DNA of 64,000 nt, taken from the NCBI GenBank assembly GCA_034096865.1, contig JAWQFJ010000524.1:1-64000 (forward strand), given 5' to 3'. The position numbers and the translations under genes are program-made. The notes beneath the pieces were generated by a model, which saw nothing but the letters and a program-made list of their open reading frames with translations, did no database searches and was not told the origin of the DNA. Positions 12,136-25,492 of this stretch are shown here, one piece after another (positions within the stretch are counted from its first letter, which is position 1; the number at the start of each line of letters is the position of its first letter). Source of the stretch: Theodoxus fluviatilis. Lineage: Eukaryota > Mollusca > Gastropoda > Cycloneritida > Neritidae.

Positions 12136-15100
12136 CACACCTGCTGAATTCAGGGGCTAAACAAAAAGACCATCACACATACAAATATACATCTGTCTGG
12201 AACCCTGTCATTTCTGATAATATTTGGGTTTTGAGCAACGCAAAATTCAAGTAGACATAAGAGTTCATGAGCCTTTTATTAAAACACTTGCTGAATGAAT
12301 TAATGAAGTCATGAATCAGTACGATACAAAAATACACAGTAGAAGTGAAATCAAATGACTGTACGTAAAAGTATGTACAAGAGGCAAGTGTCATGCAGAC
12401 TTTCGGAGTAGGAAAACGGATTACTTAACAAACTCTTTCATTTTCAGCCACAAAAAAAAGAGGGAGGGGGAAAAAAATCAGCAACTGCTGTAGTTTGTAC
12501 ATGTCTCACTGACAAAACTTAACACCAAGGAAGTCTTCCACTAATGCATATTCCAGCAGGTAGCTTTGCATCAGAGTTAGTTGCCCAAGCTGTGTTATCT
12601 GCTACACTGTGTCCTGGCCTGCAGTGTGCCACGCTCTTTTTGACGATAATTAACTGTAAAGCTTGGTCATGAACTGATTCCATATCACAAAGCAAACGCT
12701 GGCGTTCTTCACAAACAGCTTGCATAAAGAACCCATGCATGCAGCTGTTAACAAAAATGCATTCAAGCACACCAAAGCTTGCATGCAGTCATGCTTATGT
12801 GCTCTCGCTCTCGGACACGCACACACATACATACACACACAAACACACGACCACACATCCACATATATGCATAAGCATGCACACTTGCGCACACACCTGC
12901 TTGACAACACTTGTAGACATATATCCCGACACTCATACACAGATTATTCAGGATGTAAATGTGAATATTTTCTATTGGTTGTTCACCCTTTACGATAAAT
13001 ACTTAATAAATGGAAGGCAAGATGAAGACAACAATGCTGTGTGGAAAAGAACGAAGAGCCTGACAAAGGTTTTTACTAGACTGAAAATTTGCTATTATTA
13101 ACAAGTGTTTAGTTCTGGATTTTTGTCACAAAAAAGAATGAATGAGATGAGAAAAAGATGGAGGATGAATCAAAAGCCACTTAATTGCAAAAAGCTATAA
13201 AAAAATTTTGAAATGCTGTTGTATACATTTATTTGTTTTTACGTTAAAAAAAAATATATATATAAATTCAGCCATGGAAATAGCTCCATCACTGTTTACA
13301 AGATCCCACCCCATCCCACCCCAGTAACTGTAAAAAAAAAAAATTGAAAATAGATAAATCAACTTGAAGCTATAATTATTTCATTACAAAAGAAGTTTCA
13401 CAGCTTTTTATTTCATCTACTTTGTTTTCATGCAGCATTGCATTATTTTGTTTTTCACAGAAGCAAACCACCCAGGTACAGAGAAGACTTGAGTAAAGAT
13501 TTCTGATAAGCATTTTTACTAAACTGAAGATTGATTCTGTAATAAAAAGGCATCATTCCATTATATAGAAAAAAGTTCTATTATTTCAAGGATCATCTCT
13601 TGAAGAGCTTGTTTGTACCATGGCATTATCTAGATCTCGGTAATTCATTCACAGTGCTCCTGATTACCACGAAGGCTATGCAGAGTCTAATTGCATACAA
13701 GCTAAACTGGTGCTAGCTGCTATCTTAAATTTTAAAAAGGAAGAAAAAAACAAGTGAGATACATTTCTTCAAAGGGTATGCGTCAAATCAACAACTGTAA
13801 TACACTTAAAACACAATTTCTGCAATGTTTGTGCCAGCACAAATATATTGCAAAGGCATTCAGTCTAAAAAGTACAAGCAACAAGACAAAATTATTCATA
13901 ACACGAAAAACCACTTCACAGAGCAGCAAAGTATTGTGCATGCACTGATCCCTAGTTTCCAGTTCATCAGCAAAGTCTTTAGCAGTAGTCCAACGCACCA
14001 ACAGGTAATCCATCTATTCTCATGGAATATTTTCCATGGCATGCTTCCGCACTAACGCATCCAGTCAGCAACAAAAATGCATCAGTTCACATCAACTGAA
14101 CTCTCTCCCTCAAGCACTGACCAGACATCCCCCACTTCAACAGCAACTCAGCAGCAAGAATTTGGAACTCTGCAGCTCTATCATGCCTGTAGAGGCACCT
14201 CACTACCTACACACGTCTGCAGCACCTAGGACCGAGCTCTAAGGAGAGCATTTACACATTCAGCAAGGCAGAGCACTGTGTGTGTGCATGTCTCTATGTG
14301 TGTGTGCGAGTGCGCATGTGTAAAACTAGGCATGTGCACTGCATCATGTTATCTGGTTTGCACAGTTGGCTGGCAATACCCAAGCAGGACTCTAGGGCCT
14401 GAGAGGAACGGCATGCTCAAGCAGTTATCGACACTTTTCATACAAAAATAAACCAAAGCCCAACTAAGCAATGTGCTTTCGGCGAGCTTGGTTTCGCTGA
14501 GCTGCTCAAGTCATTCCTTCCCTTTGGATTAGCGGAGCAATGCACATCACGCCAACCTTTCCGAACTCCACTGATCACCATGATCAATCCCTTGATGAAC
14601 AGGAAAGGCTTCATCAATGTGACACCGACACTGAGGGAACCTGACATGCCAACTGGCAGCAGTATAAGGCAAGGGTGGTTCCATCCACATCAAAAGCGAT
14701 TCGATTCAATGGAGTCAAGAGTAACAGTCGATAAAACAGCAAGCACAATTTGACCAAATGTAACAAATGGCACATGACTTCAAACTGTTGAAGCTTTCCA
14801 TCCAATAGGAGCATGTCTACCTTGCTTGGGCACAGCCATCTCCAAAAATCACGTTATTTTTGGCACAGCGCAGGAAGCAGAGAACGCGGCAACAACAACA
14901 CTTTCCTCTCATTAACACCAGGAAATTTCCTTCCAGGAACCACAGGACCAAGTGTCAGGTCCTGAAATTGGGAGTCCCTTATTAACAGGTGTGATGCCAT
15001 TAACATGATTAACAAGAGCATTGTGCTCAGCCTCAAGATCTGGAGCAAGGAGCTAAGCAGCATTGCAGCACAAAGTCTTCTAAGATACAGCAATAGATGC

Positions 15101-16740
15101 TGAGGCTAAGCCAGGGAGTAAACAAAACAAAAGAATCTGTCTTTTTCTTTAAATTAAAACATTTAAAACAGAAGGAAAGAAAAAACAGAATGCTGTAAAC
15201 CCTGAATCACAAAAAAGAAAGGATTAGCAACATTCATGATTTTCACCAGGAAGCATCTGCCATTTGCATTTTCTTATGTTTTTCATAAGAAAACCAAATA
15301 TGACAACCTCTGGTACATGCAATTAAAAAAATCAAGAAGCTGAATAAAAAACTTACAGCATGTCACAGCACGTTGATTTTGCTAATTAGTTACATGAAGA
15401 ATTAATTGATCAATTGAAATGGATTGGATACAAATTTAATGTTTATTGTGCCCTGTCCACAATAAAAGCTTTCATTTAAAAATCGATCACAAACCATTGC
15501 TCCAAAGCCGTCAGTTTACAAGGCACTGCAAGGGAGATGGATATGGACATTGCAGGCAAGACTTGTTCCCACAAATCACCGACTCTGCCTCAGGGGTGGA
15601 CAAGGGCACTACAGAGCTACACTTTGATGCCACTGCTGCTGGACAACTCCTGTAGGGTTTATCAAGAAACTCGGATTGCTACAAGTAGGGCTACAGCACA
15701 CATGGGGGAATTCTTCCACGTCAAGTTCACAGAACCCTCACTATTCCTCATTCTAAGGAGCTTTTCGGACTTAGATAAACAAAAAATGTTACATTACTGC
15801 TTGCACAAACATTTTTGAGTGAATGCGCTTGCCTTTGTGTATAGTGTGTCAATGTGTATAAAAATGTGTATGCATGTGAGAATGAAAGCATTGCTACACG
15901 CATGCAAGAGAGCTTGAAGATGATCAATTGCATGGGTGCATGCATGTGAATGATGAGCTTTCATGGATGTCTGTGCAGGCATTTTCAAACAAAACAAAGG
16001 GAGAAATTTGCACTCGACAAAAGGCTTACGAAGCATTGCTAGCTACAGCTTGAGAGGCCAAAATATATGCAGTAAAATCACATATCACTGAAGAAAACGG
16101 TGTTTCTCATTTAGAACTAGGCATCTGCCTCAAAAAGCCATGCTTTGAGTGCTTGATTAATAGAAAAATGTATAATCCACCAAGAAACAACTTGCGAAAC
16201 AATAATTAAAAAAACTGGGGGGGGGGGGGGAAGAGGTTCAAGCAACTTCTACATGCTGATAAGGGTTGAATGATAAAGTTTGCACTCACAAAATCTGCAT
16301 TAGATGTTGCTTTTAGTATGACGGCATAAAACTTCACAGAAAATGAGTTAATATTGTTTTCCAGAGCCACCGTGAGAAAACAGTAGCTTTGTAGTTTAAG
16401 AATACAAATCTGCAAAAGGTGGTTTTAAAGCGTGGTTTGACATCAAGAGTGGTTATGATTCAATGAATCGTCCATAATGTACTTCATGTAGATGCAATTG
16501 AAGATAAGGGTGTTTTGGTACCCATGAATTACACGTAAGTATGCTAATTCATTCAGCTACATTGACAGACTTACTAAGAACATGAAAGTGGCACATGTAC
16601 AAAGTAAAATGCTAACTGTTAAATAAAGGTTTGTTGAGGGAGAAAAAAGTCATTAATTAAAGGGCACCAGATTAGAAAAACAACCAGGTCAAGACATGGA
16701 AAACCTCTCAGCAGAGACGGTTCAGTCAGCATGCCTGCAT

Positions 16741-16860
16741 CTTGCATCGCTCCCATGCACAGGGAAGCAGCTGAAGCAGGCTGTCAGTGCACAACACTAT
16801 CATGCATCCCTCCCATGCACAGGGAAGCAGCTGAAGCAGGCTGTCAGTGCACAACACTAT
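16741..16860. repeat. 60-bp tandem duplication (2 copies)
   Basis: 16741-16800 and 16801-16860 differ at only two positions by eye. Confidence 0.95.
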
Positions 16861-18294
16861 CACAATGTCCAGGCGCTCCACCCACTCTCCCTCCCCACAG
16901 ACATCATAAGAGTCCGGGTGACAAACTGCATCTCCTTCACTGAGGTGGCGCGAGCCCCCACTATCACAACACAGAGCTCACACTGCGCACCACCACCTGG
17001 TCCAGACCGAGCACCAGGGGAGGCGGCTGCAGAAGACTTCACTGTCCTGTCAGACAGACCCCTGCACAGTAAGTCTTCCTCTACATTTCCACAAGAAAAA
17101 AGTGGCAGACTGCCCCTAAACCACAAAGAGATTTTTTTCCTGTGGCAAAGACTCACTTTCTATAATCACAGCAAGCTGACATGAGGAGCACAGAACAAAT
17201 ATCTATCGGGTAATTTTTAAATCTCTCCTCAAATGCACTTTTCCCGACACCCTTCCATCTTTGGTTCGTCCACACGTTATGGCATTTGTTAGCAAAACTT
17301 GGGGAGGAGTTATCTTTATAATGTACAATCTGACCCCTTCCATGCAAGACTAGCGGTAGTGGGATTATGGTGAGAGACTGCATGCAAAGTTAGTGTGATA
17401 CTGATCTCATTATGTACACCCACAGAGAAGAAAGGCAGGGAAAAAAGGTACACACTACTGCCACAGTGTGGCCAAGCCTTCTGCAGTCAAAGACAGTAAG
17501 TACCAAAGTATGTTTTGGTGCACCATCCAAACAGGTTCATGCTGAGTGAATGTGAAATAAATATTATGCAATGTGGCCTGAAACCAAGTCTCTGTCACAA
17601 AACTTTCCAATGGAAGGAGTCAGCAAAAAGTACAACACAGCTTCACCCAGGCAGTTGCTCCGAAGGTCAAATACAGGGGTAATGAAAAGGAAATGCAGTG
17701 GTAAAATGCAAGAAGGGTACACAAGTATACAACCACTTCTGTGTTACCTATTATGAGTCACTTTCAGCAAGAGAGGTCTACGTCACAGAATGATGTTGCT
17801 TTGCATGAGGGTTCCCCCCGAAACCAGGAGCAAAAGTCTTTTCACAAACATGAAGAATACTTGGCAGGCAAAACCCATCACAATGAATGTGGTCCCTTTG
17901 CAGGCAACAACACTTGAATCAAAACAGATAAATCTTCTCCGCCTTTCCTTCTCATGGGGATCAGAATGACCCCACAATGAGCAAGGACCCTGATCCAATT
18001 CGTCTTATCTCTTCCTTCACCAAGTCAGCACCAGTTTCATCTTCTCCTGCAGCAGCCATGGCAGTTTCATGACCAGTGCCATCTTCTCAAGAGTCCTGCA
18101 GGTCTTTCCTTCCTTCCTCCCCATGTAGAGACAAGTCTGTGTGCAAGAAATAATCCATATGCTGCTGGACTGTCACAACTTCAGCAATTACTTTCCTCAG
18201 GGTTTGCAAAGCTTGCCTCCATCATTAACATCTTTGCCTCTCCTGACGTTCTCATTTTCCCCTGACAGCTGTCAGTCAGCAGCAGAAGGGTTAT

Positions 18295-18296
<2 letters not shown>

Positions 18297-18346
<50 letters not shown>
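18297..18346. repeat. (GT)n microsatellite
   Basis: About 25 GT units with one CG interruption. Confidence 0.96.
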
Positions 18347-18921
18347 GTGAAGAGGAAGATCCTGGTCAGTTAATTGCACCAGCAACGGCAGCCAATCTCC
18401 AGCCATCAAGACTTGACCCCATACCTTCTCAGCCGCCTCTCCAGGCTTTCCAACAGCAGCAGGTTAGCAGGATTAACCCCTAGAATCTCAACCTATCCTG
18501 CCATGCTAGGGTAGATGGCATGGGGATATACAAAGAGAAGTAGAAGAAACTTGCATTTTGCATTATTTACAAACACATCCAACCACAAAAAGACTGCCTC
18601 CCACATCTCCAAGTAGAACCAGTCCCCTCTTGTCAAAGGGCTGTAACCAGCAGCCAAGTCACAAAAAGTGGGGAATCCCTTCCTGATGACTCCTCAGGCT
18701 TCTCACCAGGCCAGCCACACTTCCTCATGGACAAGGCAGGGGGTGGTGGAAGGAAGGGAGGGGAGGGGGGCAGGTGGCCAGACAGCAAACTGGCACAGCC
18801 ATGCAGTCAGAGAATTGGTGGGTTGGTGGTGTGGACAGTGGAGGGTGGGTGAGGAGTTCTCTGGGCACCAGACCACAGCAGTCTTGGAGGTCTGGGTTTT
18901 TCAACCAGTGTGGGTCAGAGG

Positions 18922-18996
18922 TCACGTGTTTCCCATCAGCAGTTTCTTATGGTTGCTCAGCTTCTCTGTCAAGGTCACCAGCTTCCGAAGAGAGGG
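18922..18996 (-). CDS. RASA1: RASA1 terminal coding exon
   Basis: Encodes [20 protein letters not shown] then MGNT and TGA (18922-18924), parallel to the human C-terminal helix KKLLAITELLQQKQ. Acceptor TTGACAG. The exon is too short to stand out as an ORF; it was placed by phase and homology. Confidence 0.9.
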   Translation of the reverse strand, partial: PSLRKLVTLTEKLSNHKKLLMGNT

Positions 18997-19285
18997 CTGT
19001 CAAGGAAAATTGTGGCAAACTGATGGCCAGAGTACCAGACCATTGATACAGCAGCAGCAGTAAATCCAAAAGAGACTATGATGTCACAATAGGTAAACAG
19101 AAATCAGTACATAACCATTCCTGGTCAATGAGCTCCCATGTGAATGATGGCAAAATTTGCCCCCAACAATGCTCCTTCGTGCTGGCTGGCTGCCAGATAC
19201 CCTACACAATTCACTGTCTCCATTACAATTTGAATTTTGCTTAGACTTACATTTTCGGCAGTAGAAATACACTTTTATCTATCAG

Positions 19286-19336
<51 letters not shown>

Positions 19337-19351
19337 AGGGAGGGAGGGAGG

Positions 19352-19416
<65 letters not shown>

Positions 19417-21567
19417 ATGGAAGGGCACTGAGCCCACATCTGAGAGCAAGACAATGAGAATATGCACATCAATACACAAGGTGTACCCCCCCCCCCCCCC
19501 CCCCCCCACACACACACACAACGCTCCTTCCCTACTGCCCACCCAGTCCTTACCTGGGTTTCCACCAGCTCCTGCAGCTCCTTGATGTGGATGGCACACA
19601 GGTGGTGGATAGTGGCCAGGTCTCGAGACAGCTCACCTGACACCACTTCATGGTCTGTGGGACTGTGCACATTCTGCAACAAGCAGGCAGGCTTCATTTA
19701 TCCTGGCAGGTTCCTCCATTGAAATTTACAGCAGTAGTAGCAGTAGTAGTAGCAGTAGTAGTAGTAGGAGTAGTAATAGTAATAGTAGAAATAGTAGTAA
19801 TAGTATTTGTCCTCCATCACTACTACTCTTCCCCATACCATCACCACCATTTTTATTCTTCAGTAATGCAGATGCAGATACCACCACCACCACTACTACT
19901 ACCACTTCAACTTCTCTGTCTACTATTTCTCCACCTCCAGGCTACACAAACACTCATTGAATTTGTGTTCACTTGAACTCCCCAGGCAGCTTTGCCGCCG
20001 CTGATCCTGTCGGCGGTGCGCACACACTTCTCCACATCTATGACAGTGCCACTTTCTCTTTTGTGCTTCCTCTGGGCTATATGGACTGCTACTGAGTGTG
20101 GTTGGGGGTGGGGGGAGGGGTGGGGGAGGGGGTGGGGGTGGGGAAGGGTTGGTCTTCTTGTAGCTTTCATTGTTTTTTGTATTGTTCTACTGTATTCTTT
20201 TGTGGGGTGACAGGGGGTGGGATGGGGGTGGGGGGGTGGGGGGGTACGTCTTAGTGGTCTTGTCTCTGTTCATATGTATTATTTATTGCCACTTAAAAGG
20301 GGGTGGGTGGGTGGGTGTATCATCTTAGTTTGTTCCTCTTTTGTCAACAGTTCTTAAATAGTAACTTTAACTGTTCATTGTATATTGCCCCATTTACCAG
20401 TTAACCCTTTTGGTTTCAGGTGTAGTCTTATCTCTTGTCTGTGTGCAGCTGCATGTGTGTCGTGAGTGAGGTACATCGGGAAATGTCCATGTTTTTTGCA
20501 TTAACGGCGTGTTAGGGTGTGTAAGCGATGCGTGTGTTTGGCTTTTTGTTTTGTTTCTTTTAGCCTTCATCACTTAGTTTTCCTCGTGCTCGTTTTTTAA
20601 ATGATGTCACTTGGCGCAATAAATTACTGTGTACTGTGTACTGTACTGTGAACTGTCAGAATTACCTTGTTCACAGAGCAGACTATCCAAGTACAACCAA
20701 TAAGTCAGTGTTGTGGGTTGAGGTTCACTCAAAGTGTTCTTATACCATGTCTGTAGGAATATACATGTAAATTGACAGCATAGGGATGTTTATCATTTCC
20801 TTTTGAACAACTCTCCTGTAGAAAAGAAGCATGTCAGAGACAGACAGAAACTCCATTCAACAGCTGTTTAAGAACTGAGACATGAGTCAGCACAGACAAG
20901 AATAAAAACTTCCAAAACTCGAGCATCTCCTAGTGGTTGGTTTCAGGTCCAACATCCCATCCTAACAACGCCCCACTCCCAAAATACTCCTTGGTGAACA
21001 ATGCCACTCATTCATTACATGCATAATGAATACTCTAATTCCCCAGTAAGTTCTCCACTTACTGAGAGTTCATCCAGGAACATGACCATCTTGTCTCGGT
21101 TCTTCCTGATGAAAGGCTTCACAACCTCCATGTAAGATTCCTGCAGCAAAGCAACCACACAATGGTTCAGAATACAAGCCTTGCCATACATCCCTGCACA
21201 ACGACTTATATTTTCCTAAGGTAATGAAAGAAAATTTGAGGGGGAGGAGGGGGGGGGGGAGGAGGGGGGGGGGGGGGGGAGAGAGAGGAGGAGGGAGGAG
21301 GGAGGAGGGGGGAAAGAGGAGGAGGGGGGAGGAGGTTGGGGGGGGGGGGGGGGAGAGATGGAGGAGAAGGAGATGGAGGAAGAGGGGGGAGGAAATGGAG
21401 GAGGAGGAGATGGAGGATGAGGGGGGAGGAAATGGAGGAGGAGGAGGAGGAGGGGGGAGGAGGAGGAGGAGAAGGGGGAGGCGGCGGGAGAGAGAGGGGG
21501 AAAGGCGAGGGGGAGGAAGGAAGAGGAGAGGGAAGGAGGAGAGGTAGTGGGGGGGGGGGGGGGGGGG

Positions 21568-21614
<47 letters not shown>

Positions 21615-23846
21615 AGGAGCAGGAGCAGGAGAAAATCCACCTTAACTAAACCGATTCTTTTACTCCCCCAAAAGTTTAAGTAATTCTTATCATTCTTGTA
21701 CTTGACTTGTGTATGAAATTCCTACATCTTCATTTTCAATGAAAAATTGCAATGTACTACTCTAGCAATATGATGTAAGGCGCTAGGCAAGAGTAATAGC
21801 AGATCCTACAGAGGAGGAGAGTGCACAGTGAGACGTCACCTTTGTGCCAGATTCCACCAGGTTGGCCAGGTTCTGCAGTGCCTTGGCAACCAGCTTCAGT
21901 GTGCGTGCGGACGTCTCTGAAGGCGTTTCTGCATGCAGAGACCAGAAGACACTACAGTTTAAGAATCAACAGTACATTGCACCCATGTGTTAATTAAGCT
22001 CAATCCTTCTTCACGCCACTTCTCCAGTAAACCAACTGAATGGCTCTCAGTCCACTGCATCAGATCCAGCAGTCATCAACAAAGACAAGAGCCAAAGCCA
22101 TTGCCAGATGTTGCCAAATGCAGCCCCTGTGGAATGAGTCTAATTCCTTGGCAAACAAAGATTATCACAAAATGCCAAGATGGATGACGATAGATGGATG
22201 GTTGATATTTAAAAGCCTGTAAGCCTTGAAGGTCACAGTGTTAATCATACATCAATTACTCTTACTATTTAAACATTTCCATAGTTTCCTCAAAAGGGGT
22301 AAAGGAGGAAATATATTTTTAAAAGTCACTAAGGACATTATAGAACACAAAGACGAGAAAAAAACAGATTCTCTTAGAAAACGTCAAGATGCAATATTCT
22401 GACTTGAGGATTTCATAAAATGGACAGGCTCAAAAACTAAACTACTCCATTTGCTCAGAGGAGCATCTTGAGAACACACCACAAAAACTTACCAGACACC
22501 AAGTTGAAGGACTTGGGATCCAGTATAGCTGGACACAGCAACCTCAGGAAGATGAAGCCACTGAAAAGAGCATGTTTGTAAGAGTTTACCTTGGAACAAC
22601 ACACTCCCAGGCAGGCCGGTGTCACTGACTCTCTCCTTTGCACTGACAATCCCTCCATTCACTCATCCCTACATTCAAAAGGTTCTTTCAATGGAAACAA
22701 ACACACTACATACAATTTACTGACATTTGCAAGGGTAAGAATTTTGTAACATAATTCACAACTGACCAAAAGAGTGACCACAAACATTCATGACACTTAC
22801 CTCACAACCCGAGTTTTGACAGTGGCATCGTCCGGCCACTTTACCGTGGCTTTCTTCTGCAGACACCCACACACGTAGCGCAGCACCCTGAAACATCCAC
22901 ACGACGGCAATGTCAGTCTGGAGGGTCCCATCCCAGACAAAGAAAAGGACTTCCTCATGGGTGGGGAAAGGTGGTGATGGAAGTTCTTAGGGGACTGGTC
23001 ATATGGAGATAAAATAAATCCGATGCACAGTAAAGGGTGATATATATTCAAACAGCAGATGAACAGAAAAACATACCAAATGAAGCAACAACACACATTC
23101 TTGTTCTTGAGAATAAAAATAAACAACACACTTTACAAGGAGCATACCGGACCCAGGTGATCATGACAAAAAAACTGAACTATGTGTGCTCTTAATGAAG
23201 ATAGAGGGTAAAAAGTAGTCTCAGCTAATATGAGATCAGCAAAATATTATTTAAAATAGATCTCAACACTACAATCCAAGGAAGGCCAGCAGCTTCCCAA
23301 GAGACACCTCTGTATTGAATCTGGCCTCTGAAGGCACTCCATTTTTATTGCACAGGAACGCCTGGAGGCAGCACAGATAGAGGTCAGGCCTATGTCAGAG
23401 CTACTGGAGTAGGCCCGGAGAGCTCATCAGACATTGGTTCCAGCTAAAGTGTCATGCAGCAGCTGCCATTTGTGAACTGTTCTATTGCAGTTTTTTTCCA
23501 TCCACATCTCTAACTGCTCCATATTTTACTGAGTAGTCATCAACATTCATCCATGGCAATGCATACAGACATTATGCAGAAAGGCAGGTAACAGCACCAT
23601 CACTACTATACTAGGAGTCAAAGGTCGATCATCCTGCACAATATGGTGACTCACATGGGGCAAGAGTCTGTGGCCTTGAAGATGCCCTCCACCACCTCAT
23701 CCAGAAGGTTGAGGAAGTAGTCCGTGTTGCCACGGGAGTCAGAGGCATTGTCCATTAGAGCAGGATTCAGCTGCAGGGCAGAGAAGGGACCAGCCATCAC
23801 ATCGCCATCCTTGTATACACACACACACACACACACTCATATACTC

Positions 23847-23877
<31 letters not shown>

Positions 23878-25450
23878 TACAGACACACACATACACTGTT
23901 ACGGTTCGGCCTTTGTCCTATTTTCTATGTTATTTGAAATATGATGTTTGGTGGGAACAAGCTGAGTTTTTGCACTTTGAGACCGGTTTAGACCTGCTGC
24001 TTCTGAGACCGTTGATGACGCAGTGATGATTTGATTGGTTGAGGGTGGTGACGTGTGCACTGTGAATGACGTTTCCCGGCCGGAAGCATTTGAAAGTTTA
24101 AGCAGTTGGCTCCGAGAATGGCGCCGTGAAGAGACGTGGGTTTGAGCAGCTCCGTGTTGCAGTGGGACGCGTTAAAGAAATCCTTCAAGTCCTCCCCTGA
24201 CCATCTGAAAGGTTGTATTAAGAAGAAGTGTCCTTCCTTGAATGAAAGAACAAGCTTCGCAGGATTTTGATGCCTTTCGTCATATGGAAAAATTTCCCTC
24301 AGTCAGTTCTGAATGCTGGCTGAGTGTTCAAACCTGATCCACACGGGTACTTGTGTCATGTGTGTGTGGGTAAACCACAAGTGTCTATGGCCTTTCTTTG
24401 ATGCTCTCCTTCCAAGGTGTAGCCTTGAGAGAGAGTGTGTGTGTTTGTGATTGCCCATTTCTGAGTGGACAGCGTTCTTTGGGCAGAAAATCATCGGTGG
24501 AGCATTTGAGAATCGGCGTCGCCTATCTGCTTGAAACTCGTGAGTAACTTTGAGGTCAATTTCGTTGTTGGTTCAGAGGAAGTAATCCTCTACGTTTCAG
24601 TCAGAGGGTAGACTGATAGAATTGATTGACGTTTTCATTCATATTGCTTTGAATTTGATTTTTTCTCCTAATTAAGTTTCATTAAAGAAAATTCTATATG
24701 AACATCGTGTCACGTCATGCGAGTGTGAGAAGAAAGTGAGTGAAGTAATTATCCCCCCCTCCACTTGCGATACCCCTAGACAAGAAAATAAGAAGAATTT
24801 GAGAATTGTGTGAATGAAGGTGGAGGGAGGTGATATACACACACACAAACACACACTCATACACACACAGTTAAACACACACACACTACATACATGCACA
24901 ACAAACACTATACACACATACATATGCCCGCATACTCTACTCAAACTCAGTCATTCCCACAAACTCATACTTAACTACTCACATTCTCTCACTCTCTTGT
25001 GTACTCACGCACATGCACATACATGCACACACACACACACACTACATACATGCACAACACACACAATACACACATACATATGCTCATATTCTCTACTTTC
25101 ACTCACTCACTCCAACACACTCATACTTCACTATGCACATTCTCTCACTCTTTTGTGTACACACACACACACACACACACACAAAACCACACACACAAAA
25201 CCACACACACAAAACCACACACACATCCACAACCACACACATCCACAACCACACACACAAAACCACACACACACACACATCCACAACCACACACACACAC
25301 ACACACACACACATCCACAGCCACACACACATCCACAACCACACACACACACACACACACTCACACACACAAACACACATCCACAGCCACACACGCATCC
25401 ACAACCACACACACACACACATACATCCACAGCCATACACGCATCCACAA

Positions 25451-25492
<42 letters not shown>

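Larger units (their letters stand above)
12161..18921. other. Non-coding stretch downstream of RASA1; may include its 3' UTR
   Basis: About 6.8 kb follows the RASA1 stop on its sense (minus) strand. It has no credible coding region. Minus-strand AATAAA candidates occur near 15443, 13408 and 12278, so the end of the transcript cannot be fixed. It contains a 60-bp duplication (16741-16860), a G run (about 16217-16230) and a (GT)n tract (18297-18346). Short plus-strand frames here look random. Confidence 0.55.

Noticed and set aside
16696..17184. 162-codon plus-strand frame
   Set aside because: It includes a 60-bp tandem duplication, lacks recognisable domains, and lies antisense to the probable RASA1 3' UTR.
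21206..21683. Gly/Arg-rich and Pro/Leu-rich frames
   Set aside because: Low-complexity translations of the polypurine tract.
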